From Vibrio zhanjiangensis (lineage in GTDB: Bacteria; Pseudomonadota; Gammaproteobacteria; Enterobacterales; Vibrionaceae), in NCBI RefSeq assembly GCF_030161235.1, contig NZ_BSPW01000070.1, forward strand, positions 1-33,713: a stretch of 33,713 nt of DNA, given 5' to 3'. The stretch's first letter is position 1; every line of letters starts with the position of its first letter. Shown in pieces: positions 23,910 through 33,663 of the stretch. The notes under the pieces are model-generated. The model was given only the letters and a program-made list of their open reading frames with translations, ran no database searches and was not told the origin of the DNA. A program made the translations under genes and the position numbers.

Positions 23910-25925
23910 TTAAATGGTCTTCTTCTTCGATGCTTTAAGTATGTCGACCATTACTGCTACAGACTCATCAAGATATACGTCCGGAGCTTCATAGTCTTTG
24001 GGTACATCTTCAAGAGACTTATATGGTTTTTTTCCAAGTGTCTTTTGCCGATGATTGATACGTGCTAAACGGTCATCATCAGCCTTTTGACTTTCTTGCT
24101 TGCGCACTTTTTCACTGAGAGATAATTTGTTGTCATCTTTTTCAGCTTTATAACGAGCAATGTCTTCAGCTATAAACTTGAACTCAGGTTCACTCGCGAC
24201 ACGAGCTTGATGTAACGAATTAAGCTTTTTGATTAGCTTTTCGTTACGCTGTAACACCTTGTAGTTTGCCTTATCTATGCTATCCCATGGTAGAGCGTTA
24301 TCTTCAACGCTTTCCCCTGTTTCACTATGCTCAACAGGCGTTGGGTAAGCAATGTCAGGAATAACGCCTTTGTTCTGAGTGCTGCCACCATCAATACGGT
24401 AGAATTTTTGTATTGTATACTGAACGTATCCTAGCTCTTTATCAAACAAGTCGTAAATGTGGTTCAGAGAACGATGTTGTTGTACCGTACCCTTACCAAA
24501 AGAGTTTTCACCTAGAATGATTGCGCGCCCATAATCCTGCATCGCAGCTGCAAAAATCTCTGATGCGGATGCACTGTACCTGTTAATCAAAACCGTCATT
24601 GGGCCATCATAACTCACTTCACCGTCCGTATCGCTATTTACATTTACCCTACCGTAGCTATCACGTACTTGAACAATCGGCCCACTAGTAATAAATAAAC
24701 CGGATAAAGAGGTAGCTTCCGTAAGTGCCCCGCCTCCGTTGTTGCGCAAGTCCACTATGATGCCATCAATACCTTTTGCTTTCATTTCAGTAATGAGCTT
24801 ATCAGTATCTTTGGCAAGACCAACATAGAAGCTTGGTACTTCTAAAACTCCGATTTTCTTGCCGTCTCGATCAATAATTTCTGACTTAACTGCACGATCT
24901 TCAAGGCGAATTTTATCTCTAACGATAGTGATGATATGTGCTTTTGCATCCTTACCTTCAGGTAAAACCTGTAGATTGACCTTAGTTCCTTTTGGTCCTT
25001 TAATCAGTTGTACGACATCATCCAGACGCCAACCAATTACGTCGACAATATCCTCACCATCTTGACCGACACCAATTATTCTATCACCTTCATCGATCTG
25101 CTTGCTTTTTGAAGCTGGACCTCCTGCAACTAGAGATCGAATGACAGTATAATCGTCCGTCATTTGCAATACTGCTCCAATGCCTTCAAGTGAAAGATTC
25201 ATTTCTGTCTGGAACTGCTCTGCATTTCGCGGAGAAAGGTAGCTAGTATGGGGGTCGACTTCCCTTGCAAACGCGTTCATGTACAGTTGAAAAGCATCTT
25301 CGTTATGAGTCTGGCTTAGACGTTTTAGAGCATTGTTATAACGCTTACCCAAAACATCTTTGATTTCATCCCAATCTTTTCCAGTTAACTTTAGATTTAA
25401 AGCATCGTATTTAACTCGCTTTCTCCAAAGTTCGTCTAACTCTTGGTTATCTTTGGGCCAATCTGCCTTACTTCGATCTAACTGGATACTTTCATCAATA
25501 TCGAATTTCATTTCTTTATCAAGCAGAGATAAAGCATAAACAAAACGTTCGTAACGGCGCTTCAATGAGATATTGTAAACATCAAATGCAACTTGATTGT
25601 CGCCAGATTTTAACTGATCATCTAACTTAGACGCCCACTTTTTAAACGATTGAATGTCAGACTGAGTAAATATATTTCGATTGAAATCTAAAGATTCGAC
25701 ATATCTTTGGAATATTGCCTCGGAGAGCTCATCATTTAATGTGAAATGTTTATAGTGAGAGCGAGTAAAGCGAGATGTTACTCGTTTACTTGCTGTTGAG
25801 TGCTGAGCTTCGGGCTCTAGCACTGGAAGATCGTCTAAAGCGATAGTTGCTTTTAGAGCATATGCTGGTGAGACTGCCAACCATAGGCTGGCAGTGATCA
25901 GCGACAATTTTGAACGGCATTTCAT
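23910..25925 (-). CDS. prc: Tail-specific protease Prc (Tsp), S41 family
   Basis: This periplasmic protease cuts unfolded proteins with nonpolar C-termini and trims penicillin-binding protein 3. The 671 residues have a signal peptide (1-23, SPAYA), a PDZ domain (about 240-320, GIGAVLQMTDDYTVIRSLVAGGPA) and an S41 domain with Ser453 (in YSASASEIF) and Lys478 (in SFGKGTVQQ), 25 apart as in E. coli. It lies 17 bases after proQ on the same strand, so the pair is cotranscribed, as in enterics. Its Shine-Dalgarno sits in a small hairpin (25930-25942), which may tie its translation to proQ. Confidence 0.96.
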   Translation of the reverse strand: MKCRSKLSLITASLWLAVSPAYALKATIALDDLPVLEPEAQHSTASKRVTSRFTRSHYKHFTLNDELSEAIFQRYVESLDFNRNIFTQSDIQSFKKWASKLDDQLKSGDNQVAFDVYNISLKRRYERFVYALSLLDKEMKFDIDESIQLDRSKADWPKDNQELDELWRKRVKYDALNLKLTGKDWDEIKDVLGKRYNNALKRLSQTHNEDAFQLYMNAFAREVDPHTSYLSPRNAEQFQTEMNLSLEGIGAVLQMTDDYTVIRSLVAGGPASKSKQIDEGDRIIGVGQDGEDIVDVIGWRLDDVVQLIKGPKGTKVNLQVLPEGKDAKAHIITIVRDKIRLEDRAVKSEIIDRDGKKIGVLEVPSFYVGLAKDTDKLITEMKAKGIDGIIVDLRNNGGGALTEATSLSGLFITSGPIVQVRDSYGRVNVNSDTDGEVSYDGPMTVLINRYSASASEIFAAAMQDYGRAIILGENSFGKGTVQQHRSLNHIYDLFDKELGYVQYTIQKFYRIDGGSTQNKGVIPDIAYPTPVEHSETGESVEDNALPWDSIDKANYKVLQRNEKLIKKLNSLHQARVASEPEFKFIAEDIARYKAEKDDNKLSLSEKVRKQESQKADDDRLARINHRQKTLGKKPYKSLEDVPKDYEAPDVYLDESVAVMVDILKASKKKTI

Positions 25926-25929
25926 GCGT

Positions 25930-25942
25930 AGGAGTATCTCCT
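25930..25942 (-). promoter_or_regulatory. Hairpin masking the prc ribosome binding site
   Basis: AGGAG-ATA-CTCCT is a perfect five-base-pair hairpin on the minus strand. The first arm is the prc Shine-Dalgarno, and it starts right after the proQ stop codon. Ribosomes ending proQ would open it. Confidence 0.55.
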
Positions 25943-26572
25943 TTAAGCGCGCAGGTGCTCCGCTTTTACGACCATTTGTAGGCCATTTGGCAGTTGAACA
26001 CGCACATCTTCCTTATTAATTTCAACGATAGTCGCAGCCATATTCCCCTTACCCATATTGACATTGACTTGATTACCAATTGTAATCTCTTCCACTGTCA
26101 GAGCTCTTGTTTCTGCGGGGGGACTGACTTCATTCACTTTGTTCTGTTGTGGACGACGGTTTTGTGGCTTTTTAGCTACTGGTTTTGCTTTTGCTTTGCT
26201 TTCTTCTCTCGCTTTTTGAGCCTGCTCTTTACGACGAGCCTGAACTTTAGCCTTGCTCTCTGCTAGTGCCGTTTTTGCATGTTCAACATGTTCTTCCTCT
26301 AACTCGCCTGCTGGATTACCATCAAGGTCCACACGAACAGCACCAGATTTAACACCATGTAGATAACGCCATGAAGAAGTATACTGTCTCAATGCTGCAC
26401 GAATCTGGGTTTTACTTACCTTCGGGTCATCCGTAAGGCGATCCGCAAGATCTTGAAAAATACCAATTTTGAGCGGCTTAGCTTCACCTTCTAAAGTAAA
26501 GCACTTAGGGAAACATTCAGCAATATATGCAATCACTTCTTTGCTATTTTTTAACTTTTCAGTGTTTTCCAT
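25943..26572 (-). CDS. proQ: RNA chaperone ProQ
   Basis: ProQ binds structured small RNAs and mRNA 3' ends. The 209 residues have the N-terminal FinO/ProQ domain (about 1-115, with [22 protein letters not shown] and [26 protein letters not shown]). A basic disordered linker rich in K, R and A (about 100-150) follows, then a C-terminal Tudor-like domain (about 155-209, ending [14 protein letters not shown]). The start has AGGA six bases upstream. A perfect TATAAT (minus, 26629-26634) may be its -10; it lies in an inverted repeat. It lies just upstream of prc. Confidence 0.96.
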   Translation of the reverse strand: MENTEKLKNSKEVIAYIAECFPKCFTLEGEAKPLKIGIFQDLADRLTDDPKVSKTQIRAALRQYTSSWRYLHGVKSGAVRVDLDGNPAGELEEEHVEHAKTALAESKAKVQARRKEQAQKAREESKAKAKPVAKKPQNRRPQQNKVNEVSPPAETRALTVEEITIGNQVNVNMGKGNMAATIVEINKEDVRVQLPNGLQMVVKAEHLRA

Positions 26573-26620
26573 GGGGGGTCCTGGTTAGTGCGGTATCGTC
26601 CGCGAGCATTCAGATAAATA

Positions 26621-26645
26621 TTTCAGGTATTATAGTGACCTGAAA
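26621..26645. promoter_or_regulatory. proQ promoter -10 inside an inverted repeat
   Basis: TTTCAGGT (26621-26628) and ACCTGAAA (26638-26645) flank a nine-base centre that contains TATAAT on the minus strand. No good -35 was seen. The dyad around the -10 could be an operator. Confidence 0.4.
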
Positions 26646-26671
26646 ACGAAAAACCACCGTCAATATTGAAT

Positions 26672-27145
26672 TTATGTACTGATAGCGTGTGAATTAAGCA
26701 GCTTTTCTACTTCACTCATCAAAAATGTTAAACCTTGTTCATCAATTTCACCAAAACGGCTCAGTTGAGGGCTATCGATATCAAGGACCCCTGCAATGTT
26801 GCCACCAATTTGAAACGGAATGACTATTTCTGAGTTACTCGCAGAATCGCATGCTATATGTCCATCAAATTGATGCACATCATCAATCCTTAACCCCTTA
26901 TTTTTGACGATTGCAGTACCACACACTCCTTGACCTACTGGAATTCTGACACAAGCAGGTTTGCCTTGGAATGGACCTAGAATCAATTCATTACCCTGTA
27001 ACAAATAAAAACCTACCCAATTGATATTTTCCAGCTCCATATTCAACAAAGCACTCAAGTTGGCCAAGTTAGCAATGAGATTTTGTTCATTCTCTAAAAG
27101 AGCTATTGCCTGCTTGGTGAGACGCTCATAGTGTTCTATTTTCAT
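26672..27145 (-). CDS. msrC: Free methionine-(R)-sulfoxide reductase (GAF domain)
   Basis: This enzyme reduces free methionine-R-sulfoxide in the cytoplasm. The 157 residues are one GAF domain. The three catalytic cysteines are at 65 (GKPACVRIP), 75 (GQGVCGTAI) and 99 (HIACDSAS), with the same spacing (10 and 24) as Cys84, 94 and 118 of E. coli fRMsr. ENINWVGFYLL is also typical. It lies downstream of the ABC exporter in divergent orientation and upstream of proQ, the enteric order. Start at 27145 is supported by GGAAA seven bases upstream. Confidence 0.93.
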   Translation of the reverse strand: MKIEHYERLTKQAIALLENEQNLIANLANLSALLNMELENINWVGFYLLQGNELILGPFQGKPACVRIPVGQGVCGTAIVKNKGLRIDDVHQFDGHIACDSASNSEIVIPFQIGGNIAGVLDIDSPQLSRFGEIDEQGLTFLMSEVEKLLNSHAIST

Positions 27146-27175
27146 ACTAGTTTCCGAATTTAAAAGACTTGGCTA

Positions 27176-29026
27176 ATGGAACAACGTACAATTAATCATA
27201 CCTCTTCAAAAAAATGTAGCGTTACCAGCATGCCTCAAAGAGCAAATACCATTAGCCGTTCTTGGCTAATTACTCAAGTAAATAAGCACAAATCTCGACT
27301 TGTGATCGCAAATATTATCGCATTATTTGCAACCTTGCTCAGCGTACCCATTCCCCTATTGATGCCACTTATGGTTGATGAAGTATTATTGAATCAACCT
27401 GGCAAAGGTATCAAAGTGATGAATGTAATATTGCCAGAATATCTACACACTCCTACTGGTTACATCTTCTTGACTCTAGGGTTTGTGGTTCTATTGCGAA
27501 CCGCGAGTCAAGCCCTCAATATTCTCCAAGGCCGTCAGTTTACACTGATCTCAAAAGACATCACTTATCAAATGCGCAGCAAAATGCTTGATAAACTCGG
27601 ACGGATTAGTATGAAGCAGTACGAAACACGCGGTAGTGGTGGTGTCAATGCTCATTTGATAACTGATGTAGAGACGATAGATAAGTTTATTGGCGCGACA
27701 TTAAGCAAATTCCTAATTGGGCTGTTGACTGTACTTGGAACCGCCTGCGTACTGCTGTGGCTAGAATGGCGTCTTGGTCTATTTATTCTTCTGGTTAATC
27801 CGATTGTAATTTATTTCTCTCGCAAACTTGGTAATAAAGTGAAGGATCTAAAATTGAGAGAGAATCAATCCTTCGAACGATTTCAAAACCGCCTCGTTGA
27901 AACTTTGGATGGAATTTACCAGCTAAGAGCAGCAAATAGAGAACGTGAGTTTTTAGCCGAGCTAAAACAACATGCCAATCAGATTCGTCTAGATGCAGAT
28001 AAATATACTTGGCAATCAGAAGCAGCGGGACGCCTTTCTTTCCTTTTATTCCTCATCGGGTTCGAGCTATTTCGCGCCATCGCCATGCTGATGGTTTTAT
28101 TTAGCGATTTAACCATAGGACAAATATTCGCTGTTTTTGGTTATCTATGGTTTATGCTAGGCCCAGTTCAGGAGTTGCTAAGTATTCAATTCTCGTGGTA
28201 TAGCGCAAAAGCAGCGTTACAAAGAATCAACACTTTATTGGAGCTGGATGAAGAACAACGCCCTAAAAGTACAGTCAATCCATTTATTGGCAGTTCGAAA
28301 ATCACCATAGATATAGAGAACGTTGACTTCTCTTACAATGACGAGTCCAAAGTCCTTAATCAGCTTAGTCTGCATATTCCCCCTGGCAAAAAGGTCGCGC
28401 TGGTTGGAGCAAGTGGCGGAGGGAAATCAACGTTGATTCAGCTTTTAATCGGCGTATATCGTCAGGATTCTGGGACCATTAGATTTAATGGTCAACCGAC
28501 AGAATCTATAGGTTTTGACATAATACGGCAAAATATAGCTGTTGTATTACAGCAACCTATACTATTTAACGACACTTTAAGGCATAATTTGACTCTCGGG
28601 TCTGAGTTCGAAGATTCAGCTCTCTGGAATGCGTTAAAAGTAGCGCAATTGGATGATGTCACCAATCAACTAAGAGAAGGTCTAGACACGCAGGTAGGAC
28701 GCAACGGCGTTCGTTTGTCAGGCGGGCAAAGGCAGCGACTAGCCATTGCTCGAATGGTCTTAACTAATCCTAAGTTTGTTATTTTGGATGAAGCGACGTC
28801 GGCACTAGACACATCAACAGAGGCGTCACTTCACCGAGCGCTAACCGAATTTTTGGATGGTCGAACGACTTTGATTGTTGCCCATCGTTTGTCAGCAGTT
28901 AAACAGGCTGATTTGATCTATGTTTTAGAAGATGGTCAAGTAACGCAGGCAGGAACACATGTTGAGTTGGTTAAACAAGAAGGCTTGTATCAAACTTTAT
29001 ATGGTAGTACTCAATCTCACGCGTAA
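27176..29026 (+). CDS. ABC exporter (fused membrane and ATPase domains)
   Basis: This type I ABC exporter has 616 residues. The N-terminal membrane domain has about six segments (near 43-65, 93-110, 170-210 and 285-335). The ATPase domain has Walker A at 411-418 (GASGGGKS), LSGGQRQRLA, FVILDEATSALD and the switch histidine in VAHRLSAV. Its substrate is unknown; the family includes lipid, peptide and drug exporters. The start is uncertain: ATG 27176 lies only 30 bases from the divergent msrC start and lacks a Shine-Dalgarno, and ATG 27230 (MPQRANT) is an alternative. It stands where enterics have nothing between msrC and letA, so it is an insertion into the conserved order. It has no clear terminator before letA. 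Confidence 0.9.
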   Translation: MEQRTINHTSSKKCSVTSMPQRANTISRSWLITQVNKHKSRLVIANIIALFATLLSVPIPLLMPLMVDEVLLNQPGKGIKVMNVILPEYLHTPTGYIFLTLGFVVLLRTASQALNILQGRQFTLISKDITYQMRSKMLDKLGRISMKQYETRGSGGVNAHLITDVETIDKFIGATLSKFLIGLLTVLGTACVLLWLEWRLGLFILLVNPIVIYFSRKLGNKVKDLKLRENQSFERFQNRLVETLDGIYQLRAANREREFLAELKQHANQIRLDADKYTWQSEAAGRLSFLLFLIGFELFRAIAMLMVLFSDLTIGQIFAVFGYLWFMLGPVQELLSIQFSWYSAKAALQRINTLLELDEEQRPKSTVNPFIGSSKITIDIENVDFSYNDESKVLNQLSLHIPPGKKVALVGASGGGKSTLIQLLIGVYRQDSGTIRFNGQPTESIGFDIIRQNIAVVLQQPILFNDTLRHNLTLGSEFEDSALWNALKVAQLDDVTNQLREGLDTQVGRNGVRLSGGQRQRLAIARMVLTNPKFVILDEATSALDTSTEASLHRALTEFLDGRTTLIVAHRLSAVKQADLIYVLEDGQVTQAGTHVELVKQEGLYQTLYGSTQSHA

Positions 29027-29059
29027 ACATATGTATTGTCAATACTGTAGGTGGATATA

Positions 29060-30331
29060 ATGGTTCTTTCCGCCTCAGAGCTTAATAATGCTCAACAGCG
29101 AGTATCACGCACTCGATTATGTCATGGCTGTGAGCTTCCGATCGATTCTATCTCTTTAGAGAGAGGTAAAAGTGCATACTGCCCTCGTTGTGGTATGCAC
29201 CTCTATAAAGGCGGAGCTCCGTCGCTCTCTGGTAATTTGGCCATTGCCGTAGCGTGTCTTCTGTTGTTTGTACCATCGCATCTGTTTGCATTTATTAGCA
29301 TTCGTTTGTTTGGTGTCATGATACCCGCTACCTTACCCTTAGGAATTCTTACACTCTATAACGAAGGCTTTATTTTCCTTTCATTATTGATATTTTTCTG
29401 TTGCTCTGTCGCTCCCTTTATGCTGTGCGTTTCTGTGTTGGCTGCACATGTCTCACTAAAACTCTGCCATTTTAAAGCATTAAAATATTCTCTTTACACG
29501 ATTAAACATCTGAAAGCTTGGGTTATGATAGACGTATTTCTTGTGAGCATTGCAGTGTCTTGCTTTAAACTCCAAGACTATTCAGACATACATATAGGTG
29601 TTGGTCTCTACGGTTTTATTCTGCTTCAGTTCATGACAGTACTTTTAGTCAGTCGAGTCAATGTTCGTAGTTACTGGGAGAAATATAGGTCTGAGCAAAG
29701 TTACCATTTTCATCATAAAGATATGCATTGCCTTCATTGTCAACTTTCACAGCCAAGTAATACGGTTTGTGTTCGTTGCCATAAACCCATGTTTCGGCGT
29801 AAGCCACACTCTATTCAAGCAACTTGCGCATACATTGCTGCATCAGCTATTGCCATTTTTCCCGCTAATTTAATTCCTATATCAATCCTGATTACCAATG
29901 GTCGGCGGATGGAGGATACTATTTTTTCAGGGGTTGCATCACTGGTAAAAAGTGGTATGTGGGGAATAGCCATTATCATTTTTGTCGCGAGCATCATTGT
30001 TCCGGTAGCAAAAATTTTGGGCTTGTCCTATCTACTGCTCTCGATCAAGTTCAAAAATTCGTTGTACGCTCGTCAAAGAATGACTATTTATTTCATCATT
30101 AAATGGATAGGTCGTTGGTCAATGATGGACTTATTTGTCATTTGCATCATGATGACCGTCATTGACCGAGGACAGATTCTCGACTTTACACCCGGTGTAG
30201 GTGCCGTGGCATTTGGTATGGTTGTCTTATTCACCATGTTTGCAGCAGAAAGTTTTGATCCAAGGCTGATTTGGGATGATCAATCTATAGGGTCCAAAGT
30301 AGAAGATAGAAAAGAGACATCAAATGGCTAA
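29060..30331 (+). CDS. letA: LetA (YebS/PqiA family) inner-membrane protein
   Basis: LetA is the inner-membrane partner of the MCE protein LetB in lipid movement across the envelope. The 423 residues have two zinc-ribbon-like parts: CHGC...CPRC near residue 20-45, and CLHC...CVRC near 225-245. Each precedes a membrane block, with several segments in each half. The start is ATG 29060, with AGGTGGA upstream; an in-frame GTG at 29051 is less likely. It overlaps letB by eight bases. It lies 33 bases after the ABC exporter and may share its transcript. Confidence 0.93.
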   Translation: MVLSASELNNAQQRVSRTRLCHGCELPIDSISLERGKSAYCPRCGMHLYKGGAPSLSGNLAIAVACLLLFVPSHLFAFISIRLFGVMIPATLPLGILTLYNEGFIFLSLLIFFCCSVAPFMLCVSVLAAHVSLKLCHFKALKYSLYTIKHLKAWVMIDVFLVSIAVSCFKLQDYSDIHIGVGLYGFILLQFMTVLLVSRVNVRSYWEKYRSEQSYHFHHKDMHCLHCQLSQPSNTVCVRCHKPMFRRKPHSIQATCAYIAASAIAIFPANLIPISILITNGRRMEDTIFSGVASLVKSGMWGIAIIIFVASIIVPVAKILGLSYLLLSIKFKNSLYARQRMTIYFIIKWIGRWSMMDLFVICIMMTVIDRGQILDFTPGVGAVAFGMVVLFTMFAAESFDPRLIWDDQSIGSKVEDRKETSNG

Positions 30332-32957
30332 CTCAACATCAAATCAACCTTCATATTCACCCAAAGTTAGGCGTAGCAATAAAGTGTCTCCGTTATGGTT
30401 GCTTCCTACCTTGGCTTTGATATTAGCTGGCTGGCTCGTTTTCAAAGCGATTGAGGACGCGGGTGAGCGTATTCAAATTCATTTCTCAGATGCGCAGGGC
30501 CTTGTTGCTGGCAGAACAACAATCCGCTATAACGGGCTCGAAGTTGGTATAGTGCGAGATGTTAAATTATCCGACGATCTATCAAGTATTTACGTTGAAG
30601 CTGATATCTATCCTGAAGCCACAAGGCTCCTCTCTCAGAGGACTTTATTTTGGATGGTAAAGCCAACTGCAAACTTATCTGGTATTTCGGGCCTAGACGC
30701 ACTTGTCTCTGGTAACTATATAGCCATTCAACCTAGTGATATTCCAAGTGAGCCAGAAACAAAGTTTAGTGCTTTAGAACGTCCTCCTGCAGACATTAGA
30801 GCACCTGAAGGTCTTAATATTACTCTCAGAGCAGATGACCTTGGTGGAATCTCCATTGGATCGCAGATTGTTTACAAAAAAATTCCGATTGGAGAAGTTT
30901 ATAGTTATCAACTGGATGAAGAGGAAAAATATGTCCTTATCCATGCTTCAATTCATGATGAATACAAAAATATCATTACCGATAAAAGTCGCTTTTGGAA
31001 TGTCAGCGGTATTGGTGCGACATTTGGGATGCAGGGAGTTGATCTAAAAGTCGATAGCCTGAGTTCATTAATTGGTGGGTCAATTGCTGTAGATTCTCCC
31101 GATGGTGGCGAGCCTGTCACAGATCATAGTCGATTCAGATTATATCGCGACTTAAAAACAGCAGGTCGAGGTATTCCGATAAAAATCACACTCCCAGACG
31201 ATAATGATATCAGCCCGTCAGGCGCACCTATCATGTACCGTGGTATCGAAATTGGCCAGATTAGTGACCTACAATTTAGTAATGGTCGTAAAGACATTGT
31301 TGCGCTAGCAGCTATTGAACCTGCATTTTCTGATATGTTGACAACGGGTAGCCATTTTATTCTTGAAGAAGCAAAAGTGTCTCTTTCCGGTGTTAAAAAT
31401 ATCTCTAACTTATTAACAGGCAACTACCTAACTTTAGTCTCAGGAAAAGGTGAGAAATCTCGCTTTTTTACTGCGATAAAAAAGGATGAGTTTAATCAAA
31501 AACAGCCCGATTCTATCACCATAACGCTCGTCGCAGATAATGCCTTTGGACTTGAAGCTGGCGTGAACGTTCTTTTCAAGGGTATTTCCGTTGGAGAAGT
31601 TACGAAAGTTTATTTGGTTGAAAACAAGGTTCATATCAACCTGCTTATTAGCAAAAATTATACTTCTTTGATAAAAACAGAAAATCGTTTTTTCGTCACA
31701 GGTAGTGCGACGGCTGAGTTAACAGACTCAGGACTTAACATTTCTGTTCCACCCGCTAAACAATTGCTCACTGGCTCTATAAGCTTCACCAGTGAGGGCA
31801 AAAATTATCCGCGAAAAGAATATGTCTTGTACCCCAGTAAATCCCTTGCAGATATAGCTCAATACAACGTTTCTGGGTCAAAAACTATTACGTTATTTGC
31901 GGAACAATTACCACCTGTGAGTAAAGGAAGTCCCCTACTCTACAAAAATCTGAAGGTGGGCCGTATTGCGGATTTTAGTCTTATAGAAAGTGGCGTACTG
32001 GTTAAAGTAAATATCGAAAAACAGTACCAACATTTACTTAATGAGAATACCGTTTTTTGGAATTACTCTGGCGTAGAAGTTGATGCGGGTCTGCAAGGCT
32101 TAAACATAAAAGCCGCGCCCTTGAAAACTCTTATTCAAGGCAGTATTGCTTTCGACTCTCTGCCAAGTGTTGAAAACAAGCGAGGTGACCATTGGTTATT
32201 GTATCAAGATTTCCGTACTGCCCGAGAATATGGACGGACCATCACACTGCAAGCCAAAGGTGAAAACCAAGTCTCAAAAGGGACCAGTGTGAAGTACAAT
32301 GGGATAAAAGTGGGCGAAGTCATCTCAGTTACTCCGAATTTCAAACAAGAAACAATGACAATAAAACTGCGTTTGCTTCCTGAATACGCGGACATTATCA
32401 CGAAAGAAAGCAGTTACTTTTGGATAGCTCAACCGAAACTTGAGTTAAGTGGTGTTAAGAATTTGAGAAACTTTTGGGCGCCGGCAATCAGCGTAAAACC
32501 AGGCACTGGTCAATCTAGATTTGAATTTGATTTACACAAACAACCTTCGGAAACAGACGGCATCCTATTCACATTGCAAAGTGAAACGCTCGGTGCCGTG
32601 ACCATAGGTACGCCAATTTTATTTAGAGAAATAGAAGTTGGCCGTGTCATCGAAGTGGGACTTGGTGAGCTTGCTGACCGAGTGGTATCCACAATCTCAA
32701 TAGAACCCAAGTACGCCTATCTAGTCAGAGCCAACAGTGTTTTTTGGAATACATCAGGTGTGGATGTTTCCATTGGCCTTGGTGGTGCAAACATCAAATC
32801 AGGAACAATCGACAGCATAATCAAAGGGGGGATCACCTTTTCAACACCTGAGAATGTTCCTCTTCAACCTATCGCCGTGCAGGGTCAGTCTTTCTTTTTG
32901 TACTCAACGCCAGAAGAAACTTGGAAAAAATGGCGAACCCCCATTCCCAAGCCATAA
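30324..32957 (+). CDS. letB: LetB (YebT), seven MCE domain protein
   Basis: LetB forms a tube across the periplasm that carries lipids between membranes. The 877 residues are exactly the E. coli length. One membrane segment is near 22-42 ([17 protein letters not shown]). Seven MCE repeats follow, each with a similar opening such as [79 protein letters not shown] and [13 protein letters not shown]. It starts inside the letA end, so translation is coupled. A strong terminator follows. Confidence 0.95.
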   Translation: MANSTSNQPSYSPKVRRSNKVSPLWLLPTLALILAGWLVFKAIEDAGERIQIHFSDAQGLVAGRTTIRYNGLEVGIVRDVKLSDDLSSIYVEADIYPEATRLLSQRTLFWMVKPTANLSGISGLDALVSGNYIAIQPSDIPSEPETKFSALERPPADIRAPEGLNITLRADDLGGISIGSQIVYKKIPIGEVYSYQLDEEEKYVLIHASIHDEYKNIITDKSRFWNVSGIGATFGMQGVDLKVDSLSSLIGGSIAVDSPDGGEPVTDHSRFRLYRDLKTAGRGIPIKITLPDDNDISPSGAPIMYRGIEIGQISDLQFSNGRKDIVALAAIEPAFSDMLTTGSHFILEEAKVSLSGVKNISNLLTGNYLTLVSGKGEKSRFFTAIKKDEFNQKQPDSITITLVADNAFGLEAGVNVLFKGISVGEVTKVYLVENKVHINLLISKNYTSLIKTENRFFVTGSATAELTDSGLNISVPPAKQLLTGSISFTSEGKNYPRKEYVLYPSKSLADIAQYNVSGSKTITLFAEQLPPVSKGSPLLYKNLKVGRIADFSLIESGVLVKVNIEKQYQHLLNENTVFWNYSGVEVDAGLQGLNIKAAPLKTLIQGSIAFDSLPSVENKRGDHWLLYQDFRTAREYGRTITLQAKGENQVSKGTSVKYNGIKVGEVISVTPNFKQETMTIKLRLLPEYADIITKESSYFWIAQPKLELSGVKNLRNFWAPAISVKPGTGQSRFEFDLHKQPSETDGILFTLQSETLGAVTIGTPILFREIEVGRVIEVGLGELADRVVSTISIEPKYAYLVRANSVFWNTSGVDVSIGLGGANIKSGTIDSIIKGGITFSTPENVPLQPIAVQGQSFFLYSTPEETWKKWRTPIPKP

Positions 32958-32970
32958 AGACATAACAATA

Positions 32971-32997
32971 AAAACGCAGTGTAAGACTGCGTTTTTT
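32971..32997 (+). terminator. letB terminator
   Basis: AAAACGCAGT pairs with ACTGCGTTTT around a five-base loop, and the T-run ends at 32997. Confidence 0.9.
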
Positions 32998-33009
32998 CAT
33001 TTGATCCGT

Positions 33010-33015
33010 TATAAT
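33010..33015 (+). promoter_or_regulatory. Possible rsmF -10 box
   Basis: TATAAT stands just after the letB terminator and about 30 bases before the rsmF start. No good -35 is seen. Confidence 0.35.
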
Positions 33016-33045
33016 CTTGAGTCTTTAAGCGCACGAGACTTTACT

Positions 33046-33663
33046 TTGCATCAAAATGTCTATTTGCCTGAAGAGTTTCTACAAGAAATGCAGGCCATCA
33101 TGCCAAATACTTTGGATATTTCGGACTTTATTTCCGCGTGCCAACGGCCACTTCGTAAAAGCATTCGAATTAATACCATTAAAATTTCTGTTGAAGAGTT
33201 TACTCACCGAGCTTTAGAAAAAGGCTGGCAACTATCGCCTATTCCTTGGTGTAAAGAAGGTTTTTGGATCGAAGCAGATGAATCTATTACTCCACTAGGT
33301 AATACTGCAGAACATATGTGTGGCCTATTTTATATCCAAGAAGCAAGCTCCATGATGCCCGTATCTGCCTTATTTGAAGAGGCCAATCATGAGTTCACAC
33401 GTGTACTTGATATGGCTGCTGCGCCTGGCTCCAAAACATCACAAATCGCCGCAAAAATGGAAAATTGTGGCATACTAGTGGCCAACGAATTTTCTTCAAG
33501 TCGCCTTAAAGTATTGCACGCTAATATTGAACGATGTGGAATACGTAATGCAGCTCTCAGCAATTATGATGGGCGAGTGTTCGGTGGTTGGCTGCCCGAA
33601 ACTTTTGATGCTGTTCTTATCGATGCACCATGCTCTGGCGAAGGGACTGTGTGTCATTACTGA
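33046..33663 (+). pseudogene. rsmF: Truncated 16S rRNA (m5C1407) methyltransferase RsmF
   Basis: The N-terminal part matches RsmF closely: [57 protein letters not shown], the SAM-binding [35 protein letters not shown] and [10 protein letters not shown]. At that point (after 33651) the family reads RKDP, but here CHY and a stop follow. The complete protein is about 470-480 residues, so more than half is missing, including the TC motif that holds the catalytic cysteine. The start is probably TTG 33046 (M-HQNVYLP fits the family N-terminus), with GAG seven bases before it. The gene is therefore interrupted, and the product would be inactive. Confidence 0.85.
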
